From contig NC_087258.1 in NCBI RefSeq assembly GCF_037042905.1, forward strand, positions 1,240,001 to 1,304,000: a stretch of DNA of 64,000 bases, given 5' to 3'. Within the stretch, counting starts at the first letter, position 1. The number at the start of each line of letters is the position of its first letter. Of the stretch, positions 40,201 to 46,909 are shown piece after piece. The DNA comes from Lytechinus pictus (taxonomy: Eukaryota; Echinodermata; Echinoidea; Temnopleuroida; Toxopneustidae). The position numbers and the translations under genes were made by a program. The notes beneath the pieces are model-generated. The model ran no database searches, was not told where the DNA came from, and worked only from the letters and a program-made list of their open reading frames with translations.

Positions 40201-43200
40201 ATAAATTATGAAGTCACTGTCATGTAAAATCCATCATTTTGTTACTCAATAGAGATTCAATTCAAACAAATTTCACTATCAAAATTATGAAAATTGAAAT
40301 ATTCTTAATTTCATGTAATGATATAAAAAAAAATTGTCTGTGTGATGTCATCGGCTTCTAATTTATGTTGAACTGTTAAATGTTCGTCCAACTTTGTTCG
40401 AATTTTTACATTTCAACCTGCTTTTACTTCTGCTGCATTTTCTGATTCTTCGCCTCATTCAATTAACTAAGCATTCCTTTTGGTTTGAATTCCCAATTCA
40501 GGTACATGCATAGCAATGCAAATTAAATTTTATACAAACAACTAGATCAATTGAGGGTCATAAAATTCATCTTTATTTGGCATATAGCTTATTCAGAATG
40601 ATGGAACGTCGTGATAAAAAAAAGTACGCAGACGTTACGTAATAATATCGCTAGAATCCTGGTAGCAAGGTATCAGACTTTTTCCACAGATGATAATATA
40701 CCAGTATGTTTTTATGTTCGAAGCTGCACAGTAAAAAATATATTAGGCCTATACAACGCTGTTTAATATATGAACCTTACAGTAATTGTTTAAACAGTTT
40801 AAACAAGTGTTTAAATCTTAAGCAACAAATTTTAATTTTTCAATATCTAATTTTCAATAAATTAAACATGATTGTTTAAACGGTTAAAAAAATACTGTAA
40901 GGTTCATATAGTGAACAGCGTTGTATAAAATCTTAAACAGCGTTTTTACTGTGAGGTGAAGTCTACACTAACCTCATGTCGGTTTGATAATAGCTGAACA
41001 ATGAAACGTCAGCATTTGAGCGTCGTGACGTCGCATGTGACTTGTGGTGATATATTTTCTCGCAAAACATACTTGTGGGAGCATTTCATCAACTACTGAA
41101 TACAGTAGTATTCGTTATAATGACGAATTCATATAATTATTGTCAGATTTGACATCAATAATTGATTTTAATTGGCTTAAAGCCACATGTGTTTGACTGT
41201 TACTATGGTGATTGTCGGAAAAATTATTTTTCGGATCGGAGATCAGACAGTTCCTTTTATGTAGCGCTTCCCAGATCATATAAATAATTCCTCCTTCGAT
41301 AGAGTAAGAACATGTTCACATAAAGTTTTCAAGTGCGACCTTGTTCTTTCCCATTAAATTTGAAATTTATTTGTTAATCTTGTATTGACTTACACAATAG
41401 GCTCATTGTTATTTGACCATGATGAAATTCAAAAGGCCTGTGTCAAACATTTCTACAGTTTCACACTTATTCCAGCATAGGTTTTAATAGTTTATTGCTT
41501 CATTTTACCCGTTTACTACGCCATTTAAATTCATGGATATTGTTTCACAAAACATAAAGCATCTAAGTATGTTTTGTGAAACTTGTGAAACAGTGACAGC
41601 CCGCGAGACCGAAGGTCCGCGGGACCGAAGGCCCGCGACACCGAAGGCCCGCAAGACCGACTTTTTTCCCTTCATCGGTTGCCGCGGTCGAGTGGTTTAA
41701 GGCGCCTCGTTGCAGCGGCGTAACAGGTGCCTGTTATCAGGGGGGGGGGGGGGCAGAGCCAAATATTTCCCAGTAATTCCGTCTAGAATTAGTGGCATAA
41801 CTAGGATTTCAGTTAAGGTGGCAATATATAGTGAGCAGGGAGGCGCGTTCCGGGGGGATCATGCATGGAGGGAGAAGCTGTGACGATCCCTTTAATTATT
41901 CCTTGTCCTCTCTCGCTCGTCTTACGTTCTCTTATACCTTTTTATTTTCTTGCTCACGTTCCCCTTTTTTATTGGGGGGGGGGGGGGGTTGGCGTTTGTT
42001 CGTTTCTTTTTTTGCTACGAGGGTGTAATCAATTAATGAATATTATTGTTCATTTTTTTTTATTTATTCATTCATTCATTCAACTATTCATTAATAGAAT
42101 CCTTTTTAATATCAATTTTTTAGATAACATTTCAGCTTCTGCCGGAGTATCATTAGACCGGGAATAGTTTGCAAAAATGCTTTTCATAATACTACGAAAT
42201 CGGACACCCCATCCCCTCTCTCAATTCATCGTCTAACGAAATCATGCATAGTCTCTGAAGAAATCTACACAACCGAGGTGAAACCAAAAAAATGTTACAA
42301 GAATTAGACTAATGAACCCAAATACAGTGGCGCCCCATCCGAAGTGGGCTGTTGCAAATTTCACGATTTTTTTATAAAAATGTCCTAACCATATTTTGAA
42401 TAGAAACGCACACACTCATCCCACACACTGATAGACACAGAGCACATTCAAATAAATTGGATATTCTTCCAAGTTCTTTTCCTTTGTACTTTTCTCACAG
42501 CTCTGACTTTTTACTTTCAATTTCTCCTACGTGTTTCGCACGATTCGCGTGCTCACCACCGCCCCCTAAAATGAAATCCTAGCAACGCCACTGATTCTAA
42601 ATTTAGTTACCGGGAATTATTTGGCCCCCCCCCCCAATAACAGGCACCTGTTACGCCGCTACAACGAGGCGTCTTAAACCACTCGACCGCGGCAACCGAT
42701 GAAGGGGAAAAAAGTCGGTCTCGCGGGCCCTCGGTCTCGCGGACCTTCGGTCAAGTGGTCGGACCGCTGTGAGACATATATTTCCCCTATATTAGCCCGA
42801 TGTTTCTTTTTTTAATTGTATTTCAATGTTATTTGTTGAATACTCTTTATATATGCCCTATTTTTATTTAATTGTATCATAGTGGTGCCCTACCTACAAG
42901 TTTTGTAAATAAAAACTTCCAGGGGCTCCCAATCCCATGTTTTATCTAATTTGTATATACCTGTATTTTTATGATTAATTGATTGAAATAATTAAAGAAA
43001 AAATTGAAGAAAAAAATGAAGTGATATAACCACTTAATCGAATAATGTTCGTGACTTTGAATCACGCATCGATAGTTATCGGAAGGCATATTGTTAAGAT
43101 CCATGCGTTGTCTACAACGTTTTTTGGGGGTTAAATGTAAGGGCCGAGGATGCATAAACATGATAAATTTCTTTACTCAAAAGTTAGTGAACACCTCCAC

Positions 43201-45076
43201 AAAATGCACTCCTGTTGAATGTAGAGACACTGTGTTCGGCGAATCCATAGAAACAAACTTGATAGTATTTCATCGCCTGAATTCACAGTGAAATATCATA
43301 GCAGAATTTGATCACTTTTTATATGTTCATTTTCTGGTGGGGTTTACTAACGTGCACCAATGCACGTGCTAACAAGGTTTTCTGTTTGTCAGCTGACGTA
43401 GAAAATTGCTATGTTTCGTTTTTTTTAATTGTATTCCTTCTCCCGCAATATCAACGAATGTGTTGTTTTTTCTTTTAAAAAACTACCAGCAATTCTGATT
43501 CCAAGAACCATGTCAAATGTTAGTGCCAAAAGAAGGATAGTCGTTATTTACAATTGGAAGGGATGGGGGCACTCGGCGGGGTCCTGACTAGATCCCTTTT
43601 ATACCATTGCTTTTCATTTAGTGTCATTCAATGTTATTGAGGGTTGTGCTGTGAAAATGATTTTTAATGGTACCAATTTTCTGTTCATTATGGATAATTA
43701 TTTTGTAAAAACGTGCCTTTTGTGAATTCTTGGTATTAATGGTTGTGTACAATAACTATCTATATTATTTGTCCCATGATTTATAATTTATTATTTCAAC
43801 AATTCACATTGTGCATAATATAAATTGTATGCTTTGAACTTAATGAATTCAATAAATGTTACAAAAAAAAAACCGGGTGACCAACACTTTTTGTTGAAAT
43901 ATCCCTTATTACTTGAAAAAAAACCTATTTTTTATTTTGTTTTCCGTATTTCAAACATACAAGTGGAAAACCGAAGAACCATAAAATGCATTCACATATT
44001 GCTAGTTATATAACTTGCATGTTACCAATGTCGTATGGTTTTATTTAAACAAATATATTTTGAGGTGGGGTTAATAAAGTTGATTCATGATTATGGTTTC
44101 TACTGATATTCGTTCGTAAACATTTTCAGCCTTCGAGCTGCTTGTTTGATGTTGTTTTCAAATAATTCCATTCTATTTTATTATGGCTTACATACGACGA
44201 TTTGACGCCATGAAAATGAAAAGTTTGAAACAGCTTTGGATGTCATTAAAACGGCAACGGGGTCTGAGAGTGAAAGTCTATTGCCATGAAAATGAAGGTA
44301 AAGTAGCCCTAATTGATCTGTTTCTCCCGACGATGTACTATTTCAATGCGGAGTTATACCTGACAAACAGGCCCATATTCAACCTTTACAAAAAGAAATC
44401 ACGAGGGAATTAGAAAACAAAGCAAAACTCCCTATTATTCAGCGTGATGAAATCCCTTAAATGCATTGATATAAAAACTATTCAGCCCGAAAACTTGATT
44501 TTACAATTTGCTTATAACTCTGTCAAAACAATATATTAATTACAAAAACCCCAGTGTTAGTGAAGCGTACACAAAAGATGAATAATGTTAAACGGGACGC
44601 GTGGATACCATAAAATAAAAAAAGGAAGAAGTTTAAAGATCTGAAACCATGAAATTTAGCAGTATACTGTCAACCTAACTGAATAACACATTTTTTAAAA
44701 TATTAATTATGTGTGTGAAATATGATTAATAAAGTGTTAATGGGGTTTTAATGACGTTGAATCATTTACTGAAAAAAGGAATATACCTTCATACATGTGA
44801 CTTACTTGCAGCAAGGTTAAGGATGTACAACCCGGCGTTTGATCGTCGAAACTTGCGCCTGCCGTAGACGAAACATACAAGTGTGTTGCCTAATAATCCA
44901 CACACACAAATGCAAATCAGTAGCGGTAACTCGAATTCGATGTCGACCACCTTAGTCTCCGTGGTCGTCGCCGAGGTCGTACCATTCCAATCCATGTAAT
45001 CAACCTCGAAAGTTGAATTGTTGATCTGGAGTTCCAAGGCGTCCATTCTGTCGAGCATACCGTTAAAGTCTGTCAT
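10727..45076 (-). CDS. Class A G-protein-coupled receptor, whole gene (4 exons, 442 aa)
   Basis: Joining 45076-44806, 14448-14283, 12768-12642 and 11491-10727 gives 1329 nt, 442 residues plus stop. All junctions are GT-AG and in phase. The product is a seven-transmembrane plasma-membrane receptor of the rhodopsin class, expected to signal through heterotrimeric G proteins. Visible hallmarks are sequons at N19, N20 and N31; N63 (TM1), D92 (TM2), C121-C208 (extracellular disulphide), D145-R146-Y147, W173 (TM4), P234 and Y242 (TM5), C291-F292-A293-P294 (TM6) and N328-P329-x-x-Y332 (TM7). The basic third cytoplasmic loop and overall look suggest a peptide-type receptor, but the ligand cannot be read from the sequence. 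The C-terminus M-T-T-F fits a class I PDZ ligand. TM6 has F where many receptors have W. Introns are 30,357, 1,514 and 1,150 bp. Confidence 0.9.
11770..12600. other. Intron 3 of the GPCR, nothing else seen
   Basis: Non-coding sequence between exons 3 and 4 (intron 11492-12641). I see no element termini or protein similarity. Confidence 0.5.
12642..12768 (-). CDS. GPCR exon 3 (end of TM3 to TM4)
   Basis: Acceptor TGTCAAAG, donor GAG|GTAAGT. The first base completes the Arg codon of the DRY motif with two bases from exon 2 (residues D145, R146, Y147). The exon codes residues 147-188: the second cytoplasmic loop (F-A-V-S-S-P-V), then TM4 with W173 and P182, ending at E188 in phase 0. Length 127 nt. 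Confidence 0.92.
13010..13090. repeat. GA-rich low-complexity tract
   Basis: About 80 bases of imperfect GAGA/GGGA repeats inside intron 2 of the receptor. Open frames across it on both strands are low complexity and not genes. Confidence 0.75.
14283..14448 (-). CDS. GPCR exon 2 (TM2 to DRY motif)
   Basis: Acceptor CCACCTCAG followed by CG GAT CTC; the single base left by exon 1 plus CG makes Thr91, giving L-A-A-T-D with D92 at the usual TM2 position. The exon continues through the first extracellular loop with W111 and C121 and through TM3, and ends GAC AG|GTGAGA, splitting the DRY arginine codon. Length 166 nt. Confidence 0.92.
15231..15360. mobile_element. Degenerate copy of the TAAAGCTGTTCGTAAG palindromic MITE
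   Basis: The left arm has GATAAAGCTGTTCGTAAG, AGAGCGACTTTAAGAACGAC and CCTTTCTTACGCGCTAAA, matching the intact copy at 33533-33705. The right arm survives only as ACCACAAGAAAGGATTACATGA before the match is lost. It is a truncated relic in the receptor's large intron. Confidence 0.65.
15420..18390. other. Gene-free part of GPCR intron 1
   Basis: AT-rich sequence with no exon or clear element ends. It contains a GA run at 16070-16100, G runs at 15747 and 17220, and a CA run at 17383-17396. Confidence 0.45.
18425..18660. repeat. Short direct and inverted repeats around GTGTTCACAT-GCCGACTA
   Basis: Two related units, GTGTTCACATAGCCGACTA (18451-18469) and GTGTTCACATTGCCGACTA (about 18536-18554), each lie next to an ACAGCGTG block, with further CACTGT/ACAGTG palindromes to about 18650. 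Probably an interspersed repeat with internal duplication; ends unclear. Confidence 0.45.
18901..19144. mobile_element. MITE with GGCCCCGTCTTACAAAGAGTTG termini
   Basis: Left arm GGCCCCGTCTTACAAAGAGT then TGCGATTGATCCGATCAA; right arm, complemented, gives GAGCCCCATCTCACCAAGAG then TTACGATTGATCCGATCAA. About 245 bp, non-coding. A second copy, split by later insertions, lies at 20970-21906. Confidence 0.75.
19209..19312. mobile_element. Partial MITE, AAGCTTAGCAATGAT(C/T)GTAGAAC family
   Basis: Matches the element at 30334-30466: AAGCTAAGCAATGATTGTAG, a central TTGATTGCATTGACTACA, and AAGCGTACGATCAATGG on the right. The right terminus is degenerate. Non-coding relic. Confidence 0.6.
19320..20960. 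other. Gene-free part of GPCR intron 1
   Basis: AT-rich; an AAAT/AATG simple repeat tract spans about 19555-19735 and gives false Ile/Tyr/Phe-rich frames. No exons seen. Confidence 0.5.
21228..21385. repeat. (ATT)n microsatellite
   Basis: Imperfect ATT/CAT trinucleotide array immediately upstream of the SINE. The poly-Leu/Ile-type frames over it are artefacts. Confidence 0.9.
21409..21545 (+). mobile_element. tRNA-derived SINE
   Basis: It carries an RNA polymerase III type internal promoter. The A-box-like TGGCCCAGTGG is at 21424-21434, and a canonical B box GGTTCGAATCC is at 21468-21478, 33 bp beyond it. The body continues with GGGCCCGCTGGGAGAAC and a 3' part TGAAGTGGCTTCCCTGGGTA, then enters an AT-rich simple-sequence tail. 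The 3' part recurs on the minus strand at 61484-61535. A functional tRNA gene is excluded because no acceptor stem closes. Confidence 0.75.
21686..21828. repeat. (ATT/ATA)n microsatellite
   Basis: About 140 bases of ATT, ATA and ATC trinucleotides; poly-Ile and poly-Met frames on both strands are artefacts. Confidence 0.92.
22198..22296. repeat. (AT)n with TACTGTA/TACAGTA interruptions
   Basis: Runs of TATATATA punctuated by ACAGTATA or ACTGTATA, self-complementary along its length. A shorter similar tract occurs at 22388-22427. Confidence 0.9.
22692..22846 (-). repeat. 3' terminal direct repeat of the LTR-type element
   Basis: 155 bp. It matches the copy at 27543-27721 except for single substitutions and a roughly 24-bp insertion in the other copy, around TTTAATGTGTTTAATT and GGCCAAGAGGCAAGAGGCC. 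The divergence shows that the insertion is not recent. Confidence 0.75.
22850..23870. other. Non-coding 3' interior of the LTR-type element
   Basis: AT-rich, without open frames resembling pol proteins on either strand. Short frames are random. Confidence 0.45.
23885..24152. repeat. 89-bp tandem repeat, about 3 copies
   Basis: Units with ACCTTCACTTCATAGGAACA, then AACCTGCATCATGCTACAT and TGCACCTTACCCTCTACC recur at about 23912, 24001 and 24090, a period of 89 bp. It lies inside the LTR-type element. Confidence 0.85.
24593..24995 (-). pseudogene. Degenerate Pro-rich 3' part of the LTR element coding region
   Basis: Two overlapping minus-strand frames (24995-24789 and 24847-24593) in different registers are rich in Pro, Ser, His and Thr, and continue the composition of the upstream His/Ser repeat region. 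The register change suggests an indel. No domain is recognised. Confidence 0.4.
25020..25190 (-). repeat. 42-bp coding tandem repeat (14-residue unit), 4 copies
   Basis: Four head-to-tail units on the minus strand, each encoding a close variant of G-A-H-D-H-G-S-S-S-V-T-I-A-R. The repeat unit is an exact multiple of 3. The copies differ mostly at synonymous or conservative positions (for example H to N, H to I, I to V), which suggests it expanded under coding constraint within the element's protein. Confidence 0.75.
25192..25706. mobile_element. 515-bp TIR element nested in the LTR element, 8-bp target duplication
   Basis: Ends are CCCGGGGGGGGGGGCACTC and, complemented, the same sequence; ATGTGCCGCGG near the left end pairs with CCGCGGCACAT near the right. 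Flanks carry identical ACCACAGG (25184-25191 and 25707-25714; the match can be read as 9 bp). It splits the repeat-region frame of the host element: the frames on its two sides are continuous in sense once the insert is ignored. The interior carries tandem GGGGTCCTTGGAACGGG-type motifs. Non-coding; hAT-like by duplication length. Confidence 0.8.
25715..26744 (-). pseudogene. LTR element Ser/Asp/His-rich region, broken by a stop
   Basis: One minus-strand reading frame runs from 26744 to about 25700 and is interrupted by a TAG at 26180-26178. Frames on both sides of that stop are in the same register. The first part (26744-26181) is rich in Ser, Asp and His with few hydrophobic stretches. The second (26177-25715) is His/Pro/Ser-rich and leads into the 14-residue repeats. 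No known domain recognised. The start of the frame overlaps the end of the protease-like frame by 13 nt in another register: a frameshift by mutation or by programme. Confidence 0.55.
26732..27343 (-). pseudogene. Retropepsin-like (aspartic protease) region of the LTR element
   Basis: About 200 codons. Residues about 51-75 have the layout of the retropepsin core strand (G-A-C-E-V-N-L-I-S then A-E-I-L-G-L). Residues about 126-152 have the downstream A-G-A-P-F then N-D-I-x-V-R-P-A-x-H pattern, which I associate with Ty3/gypsy-type polyproteins of marine invertebrates. Where the catalytic D-[ST]-G should stand, the sequence reads I-R-G, so the catalytic aspartate appears to be missing. The frame has no ATG at its 5' end; an alternative register starting with ATG at 27381 overlaps it. 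Likely inactive. Confidence 0.6.
27543..27721 (-). repeat. 5' terminal direct repeat of the LTR-type element
   Basis: 179 bp; partner of 22692-22846. In the element's sense, the repeat is followed directly by TGGTGGCAGC (27542 downwards), where a primer-binding site is expected. Ends are not the usual TG/CA. Confidence 0.7.
28191..29757. mobile_element. hAT-like non-autonomous element, 1.57 kb, 8-bp target duplication TAGCTAGG
   Basis: Exact TAGCTAGG repeats flank it (28183-28190 and 29758-29765). Termini are CAGCGGCGTAACAGG and, complemented, CAGTGGCGTAACAGG. The interior has three diverged copies of one module (about 28345-28480, 28598-28715 and 29008-29115). Each has a GCAAAGCGAGC or GCGAGCGAAGCGAGCGAG block followed about 70-100 bp later by TTTTTGACAT-ATA-TTCA. 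G-rich repeats lie in between, and a pyrimidine-rich tract spans 29560-29695. No transposase frame. The same termini occur inside the composite at 41607-42757. Confidence 0.8.
30334..30466. mobile_element. MITE, GCTTAGCAATGATCGTAGAAC family
   Basis: Left arm AGGCCCGCAACACAATGCTT then AGCAATGATCGTAGAA; right arm complemented GGTCTCGTAACACAAAGGTT then AGCAATTAATCGTACGC. 133 bp, non-coding. Relative at 19209-19312. Confidence 0.7.
30859..31102. mobile_element. TIR element with CAGTGGCGGATCTAG ends
   Basis: Left CAGTGGCGGATCTAG and right CTAGATCCACCACTG are inverted over 15 bp with one mismatch. The interior contains C/G runs and GTTTGACAAATTGG. Terminal bases match the hAT-like CAGTGGCG group, but the flanking 8-mers do not match clearly. 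Confidence 0.65.
31142..31305. mobile_element. Short TIR element with GGCGGCGGAAGC ends and poly-A core
   Basis: Left CATTGGCGGCGGAAGC and right GCTTCCGCCGCCTATG are inverted. The interior has AAATTTGACAAGC followed by about 34 A, then a G run and C run. It sits inside a CA microsatellite, so the target duplication is masked. The GACAAGC plus A-run core is the complement of the GCTTGTCAAATTT core in the elements at 8639 and 46574. Confidence 0.7.
31739..32872. repeat. 162-bp tandem array, 7 copies
   Basis: Units start with TGAAGGGGGAAAGGGGGTGG near 31739, 31901, 32063, 32225, 32388, 32550 and 32713 and end TTCTGTGATTTTTGTCATAG. The copies are almost identical, differing mainly by homopolymer length changes and a T-to-C/A-to-C pair in the last two units, so the array is young or homogenised. 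Non-coding. Confidence 0.95.
33105..33520. mobile_element. MITE with CAGGGGGTGTTTCACAAAG ends, host of a nested MITE
   Basis: Left CAGGGGGGTGTTTCACAAAG then ATTTAA; right complemented CAGGGGGTTGTTTCACAAAG then ATTTAA. It contains the element 33141-33367. Without it the outer element is about 190 bp. A relative with AAGGGGGTGTTTCACAAA ends lies at 57344-57680. Confidence 0.75.
33141..33367. mobile_element. Nested MITE with TTA target duplication (Harbinger-like)
   Basis: Ends TGGGGTGTTGCAAGAAA and, complemented, GGGGGTGTTGCAAGAAAA. Flanked by TTA at 33138-33140 and 33368-33370. A 3-bp TTA duplication fits the PIF/Harbinger superfamily. The interior is rich in TTGCAATTAATCGCAA palindromes. Non-coding. 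Confidence 0.75.
33533..33705. mobile_element. Near-perfect palindromic MITE
   Basis: Arms of about 70 bp: CGTTTCGTAAAGCTGTTCGT continuing through TTAAGAGCGACTTAAAGAAC and GACTGGTGGTCCTTTCTTAC, with the inverted copy on the right (GTAAGAAAGGATCACCAGTC on the complement side differs at only a few bases). The unpaired centre is about 35 bp. It can fold into a long hairpin. Degenerate relative at 15231-15360. Confidence 0.8.
33720..35080. other. Gene-free part of GPCR intron 1
   Basis: Open frames at 33586-33936 and 34408-34737 have no recognisable motif; the first starts inside the palindromic MITE. No element ends seen. Confidence 0.4.
35088..36454. repeat. About 199-bp tandem array, 7 copies
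   Basis: Units begin GTTTATTACATGGGCGGCAG at 35088, 35284, 35484, 35685, 35884, 36082 and 36282 (periods 196-201). Length differences come mostly from G and T runs. Each unit has TGGGCGG near its left and CCGCCCA near its right, bounding about 150 bp, with a 45-bp linker CACAATTAAAAATTGTCG-GGCTTTAAG. The same short frame repeats on the minus strand and is an artefact of the array. Confidence 0.95.
36489..36709. mobile_element. Palindromic mariner-type MITE, copy 1, TA target duplication
   Basis: Ends CACAGTAAAA / TTTTACTGTG, flanked by TA at 36487-36488 and 36710-36711. Subterminal blocks AACGCTGTTTACTATATGAA and CCTTACAGTAATTGTTTAA are mirrored on the right. 221 bp, non-coding. Confidence 0.85.
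37374..38225 (-). mobile_element. 5'-truncated non-LTR retrotransposon (LINE), reverse-transcriptase C-terminal part
   Basis: On the minus strand, about 38218-37990 encodes the post-catalytic part of a LINE reverse transcriptase (F-L-G-I-I-I-D-N-K-L-S-W-N-N-H, later S-H-I-K-Y-C-S-I-V-W-G). Then 37989-37681 encodes the typical C-terminal tail (H-S-H-N-T-R, then S-I-F-F-N-G-L-M-L-W-N-N-L-P). The two lie in one sense with possible small indels. A 3' UTR follows, ending in an AAATTGAAATTGAAAATTGA tail near 37374. The architecture resembles CR1/L2-type elements. Catalytic motifs are absent through 5' truncation, so this copy is dead. Confidence 0.8.
38250..40715. other. Gene-free part of GPCR intron 1
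   Basis: AT-rich. A TAGGGTTAGGGTTAGG patch at 38812-38826 is too short to be telomeric. No exons or clear element ends seen. Confidence 0.45.
40727..40953. mobile_element. Palindromic mariner-type MITE, copy 2
   Basis: Same CACAGTAAAA / TTTTACTGTG ends and AACGCTGTTTA, CCTTACAGTAATTGTTTAAA blocks as copy 1 at 36489-36709, here 227 bp. The flanks (TG and AG) do not show a TA duplication, so the ends may have mutated. Confidence 0.8.
41135..41275. repeat. Dispersed repeat fragment, TGGTGATTGTCGGA family
   Basis: Contains TTGTCAGATTTGACATCAAT then GATTTTAATTGGCTTAAAG and CTGTTACTATGGTGATTGTC, matching cores at 1-200 and 7030-7150. Confidence 0.55.
41607..42757. mobile_element. Long inverted-repeat composite, arms of about 130-145 bp with nested TIRs
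   Basis: Left arm 41607-41752 and right arm about 42627-42757 are inverted copies. Each holds CCGAAGGTCCGCG-type 16-bp repeats, a GACTTTTTTCCC(C)TTCATC block, GGTTGCCGCGGTCGAGTGGT then TTAAG-CGCCTCGTTG, and CAGCGGCGTAACAGGTGCC followed by a G run. A further inverted pair lies inside: AGTGGCATAACTAGGATTTC at about 41792 and, complemented, AGTGGCGTTGCTAGGATTTC at about 42573-42592. So at least two TIR elements are nested. The GGTCGAGTGGTTTAAGG block resembles a class II tRNA A-box region, but no B box follows. Non-coding. Confidence 0.7.
42780..44790. other. Gene-free part of GPCR intron 1 near exon 1
   Basis: Several short frames without motif (for example 44183-44413, plus strand). No splice-bounded exon seen and no element ends. 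Confidence 0.4.
44806..45076 (-). CDS. GPCR exon 1 (start codon, extracellular N-terminus, TM1, start of TM2)
   Basis: The ATG at 45076-45074 is the first Met after an in-frame TGA seven codons upstream (45097-45095), with A at -3. The exon encodes residues 1-90 plus one base of codon 91. The N-terminus lacks a signal peptide but has N-glycosylation sequons at N19, N20 and N31. TM1 spans about 46-72 with G-N at 62-63. A basic first cytoplasmic loop (R-R-K-F-R-R) leads to N-L-A-A, and the donor is CA A|GTAAGT. Length 271 nt. Confidence 0.9.
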
Positions 45077-45099
45077 GTTTGGGCAATTAATGTGTCACG

Positions 45100-45960
45100 A
45101 GATCACAGATCTAATTTGGCTGGATATAAATGTACGAAATCTTATGTCATGATTTTACTTACGAGACAAACCTGTCTTCATTGTCTGCACTGGATGAGTA
45201 CCCTTAATAAATAGGTTTTCAGTAACTTTTGTGAGAAGAGGTGCTGTCAATGGTTTTCCTTTATTGGATTAATCGGTTTTCCGTTAAGTAATCCACTGAT
45301 AGCAAACTGGACGGGCCTCAACAAGAACATGTCATCATTAATTTTGAACACATGGATCAGTGGATGAAAATAAACGCAGCCTATTTCACATGTGAATAAT
45401 GTGAAAAGGTCTTGACTTGTAGAATGTAAACAAAATACAGGTGTGAAGAGAAGTATTCGTTGCGCTAGCACTTCTCAACAATGCCGCCACTACAGTGAAG
45501 TAATATATTCGGGCTCAGATCACAAGATCCGTCTAATTCAACGTCAATGGTCGTTGTCATATTGCATGGTTGGTATTAAAAGTTATTCACCTTATTTCGT
45601 TTTCAAGGTAGTGTAATATCTAGGGAGGAAAATGAAGTTCATTAGCTTGGCAAGCTCGATGGAAGAGTTTTAAATCGAGCTTTTAGCTCCAGACGAGATC
45701 ATGCATGACACAACCCTGATGTCACGTGCTTACACGCTTTTTGATTGGTGATTTATTCCCCATGACGATACCGTTGAATGCGAATATATCAGCGTTGCAC
45801 TTTGTGTGCGATGATGTATAGCAGATGTTTCTATAAAATTATCCATAAAATTTGTTTGAATTTACAACATTCCATAATATGTGCATTAGCAAACACAATT
45901 ATACTTTGGACTCATCCAAAGACGACGTACAGCACACGCATACCGGCGCGCAACACAACA
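45100..45960. other. Upstream region of the GPCR gene
   Basis: The 5' UTR and promoter should lie here unless there is a further 5' non-coding exon. I cannot point to a TATA box or initiator with confidence. Confidence 0.35.
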
Positions 45961-45964
45961 TCAT

Positions 45965-46270
45965 AAACGCCCTCATATTCAAGTACACTCATGTATACCC
46001 ATCCTCTAACACCCCACATGCACCCACAAACGCACACATTCATAAAAACACAAACACCCTCACACACAATCACACGCATTTACCCCCACATGCGAACACC
46101 TTCATAAACACACACGAGACACGACCCTCACACACCAATGCACGCATTACCCCCACACGCGAACACCTTCATAAACATACACACACACCCTCACATCAAA
46201 ACACGCATTTACCCCACACCCTCACACCCAAACGCAAACACCCACATAAACACACACACCCTCACATCAG
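45965..46270. repeat. CA-rich minisatellite
   Basis: Imperfect units of ACACCCTCACA, CGAACACCTTCATAAACACA and CACGCATTACCCC repeat over about 300 bases. The 163-codon Thr/His/Asn-rich frame across it is a composition artefact. Confidence 0.85.
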
Positions 46271-46573
46271 GACTTCGAACAAACTGAAGATCATCAGCAA
46301 CTGGTACTTTCAAAGAAATAAAATGGAAAAGGGGAGAGAATAACAATAAATCTAACAATGCTTTTCAAGAGGAAGGATATGTTACCGTAACTACAGCGAC
46401 GAGGTTTTAATTAGGTTTTTTTTTATGTTTTCGCAATGAATCATGGAAGCATTATACAGCCAAAAGACTCTCGCTCGGATAACTCATTAAAAATGCCAGA
46501 AATAATATATAAGCAAGTGAATCGAATTTAGAATAATACATGTTCTGTCCTTTATCAAGTGGATCTTATCAAT

Positions 46574-46895
46574 CATGGGCGGAAATCCCAGGAGGGACAG
46601 GGGGTCGCGTCCCCCTACTAAAAATAGTAGGGGGACACAATATCAAATTTCCCCCTACTCTTTTTGGTCTTTTATGATGGAGAAAAATACATTATTCACA
46701 ATCGAAATAATACATTATTTTGGACTAAATTACCTTACATTTTGGGTGAAAACCTTTTTTTTTTGCTTGTCAAATTTTAAGTTTTGTTTGGGTTAAAATG
46801 ACCTTACACTTTGTGTGAAAACCTTTTTTTTTTTGCTTGCTTGTCAAATATTTTCCTCTGGTCCCCCTACCTTAGGGGACAGATTTCCGCCCATG
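46574..46895. mobile_element. hAT-like MITE with CATGGGCGGAAAT ends
   Basis: Left CATGGGCGGAAATCCC and right, complemented, CATGGGCGGAAATCTG. Flanking 8-mers TTATCAAT and ATATCAAT match at 7 of 8. The interior has two units of GTGTGAAAACC or GGGTGAAAACC followed by T-run and GCTTGTCAAAT, the core shared with 8639-8939 and 31142-31305. Confidence 0.75.
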
Positions 46896-46909
46896 ATATC
46901 AATAATCGT

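Noticed and set aside
41685..41715. Possible tRNA gene (GGTCGAGTGGTTTAAGG)
   Set aside because: No B box and no acceptor-stem partner follow; the block occurs as an inverted pair inside a repeat.
44183..44413. 76-codon plus-strand frame starting with ATG
   Set aside because: No motif, splice context or homologous look; the length is within chance in this sequence.
45852..46343. 163-codon Thr/His/Asn-rich frame
   Set aside because: It follows a CA-rich minisatellite and has only composition-driven residues.
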